A program made the position numbers and the translations under genes. The notes under the pieces are model-generated. The model made no database searches and was not told the DNA's origin. It saw only the letters and a list, made by a program, of their open reading frames with translations. This document shows, piece by piece, positions 52,526-52,539 of a DNA stretch of 52,539 nt. Origin of the DNA: Mycoplasmoidaceae bacterium (lineage in GTDB: Bacteria > Bacillota_I > Bacilli_A > Mycoplasmatales > Mycoplasmoidaceae); assembly GCA_024427125.1 (NCBI GenBank), contig JAKSVN010000004.1:1-52539 (forward strand), written 5' to 3'. How positions within the stretch are numbered: the stretch's first letter is position 1; each line of letters begins with the position of its first letter.

Positions 52526-52539
52526 TCAAGAATTAGCTA

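Overview
The window comes from a small, AT-rich genome in which TGA is read as tryptophan. Almost every conserved gene here (nusA, infB, hprK, lgt, serS, tmk, pcrA and others) is open only if TGA is sense, at positions where the family has Trp. With the lack of cell-wall genes, lipoprotein signal peptides everywhere, and a tRNA-Trp, this says Mollicutes. From memory of the Mycoplasma genitalium map, several gene orders agree with the pneumoniae group: nusA-infB-rbfA, tilS/hprK/lgt, trxB-whiA, comEC-holA, rpsU-plsC-scpA-scpB and serS-tmk-holB-mnmE. The species cannot be named from this window.

Layout. 1-1851 (minus): two surface lipoproteins with InlB B-type repeats; one has BspA-like repeats and the other a repeated Shine-Dalgarno tract. 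1862-4046: a pair of paralogous two-helix membrane proteins flanks the 3' part of a tmRNA gene and a 22-residue hydrophobic peptide gene with a structured leader; an anchored exported protein follows. 4051-8745: nusA, a 43-residue membrane peptide, infB, rbfA and a membrane protein. 8809-11773: an LtaS-like phosphoglycerol transferase, tRNA-Ser and the c-di-AMP synthase CdaM. 11840-17273: tilS-hprK-lgt-trxB-whiA-TSCPD-phosphopantetheinyl transferase, tightly packed. 17379-20683: two four-helix membrane proteins, formate-THF ligase and a nitroreductase-like protein. 20683-24763: a membrane protein resembling a dead GGDEF-EAL protein, then a C39-peptidase ABC exporter whose ATPase domain has lost its motifs, with a small partner. 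24785-29370: tRNA-Arg, an S1 protein, comEC, holA, a membrane protein and an ECF S-component. 29432-32829: rpsU-plsC-DHFR-like-scpA-scpB and a PQ-loop-like protein. 32897-39800: a Trp-rich small protein, three large lipoproteins, DegV and a tRNA-binding-domain protein. 39845-43907 (minus): serS-tmk-holB-mnmE. 43987-48997: small protein, glycosyltransferase, RDD protein, pcrA and ymdB. 49009-52465: tRNA-Glu(CTC), tRNA-Trp(CCA), dCMP deaminase and a 5'-nucleotidase lipoprotein.

Expression style. Genes are packed, often with TAATG overlaps, and transcription units end in short perfect hairpins with T tracts, many of them bidirectional and overlapping stop codons. A strong TATAAT lies 6-9 nt before the start codon of many genes that lack a Shine-Dalgarno site, so leaderless mRNAs look common. 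Several divergent promoters sit inside or beside palindromes.

Most unusual items: a tmRNA gene with no visible 5' half; the switch-like leader before the 22-residue peptide; three apparent dead-enzyme derivatives (DHFR-like, GGDEF-EAL-like, and an ABC ATPase with an intact C39 peptidase); a thioredoxin reductase without the NADPH motifs; and a tandem pair of tRNAs with C34 anticodons.
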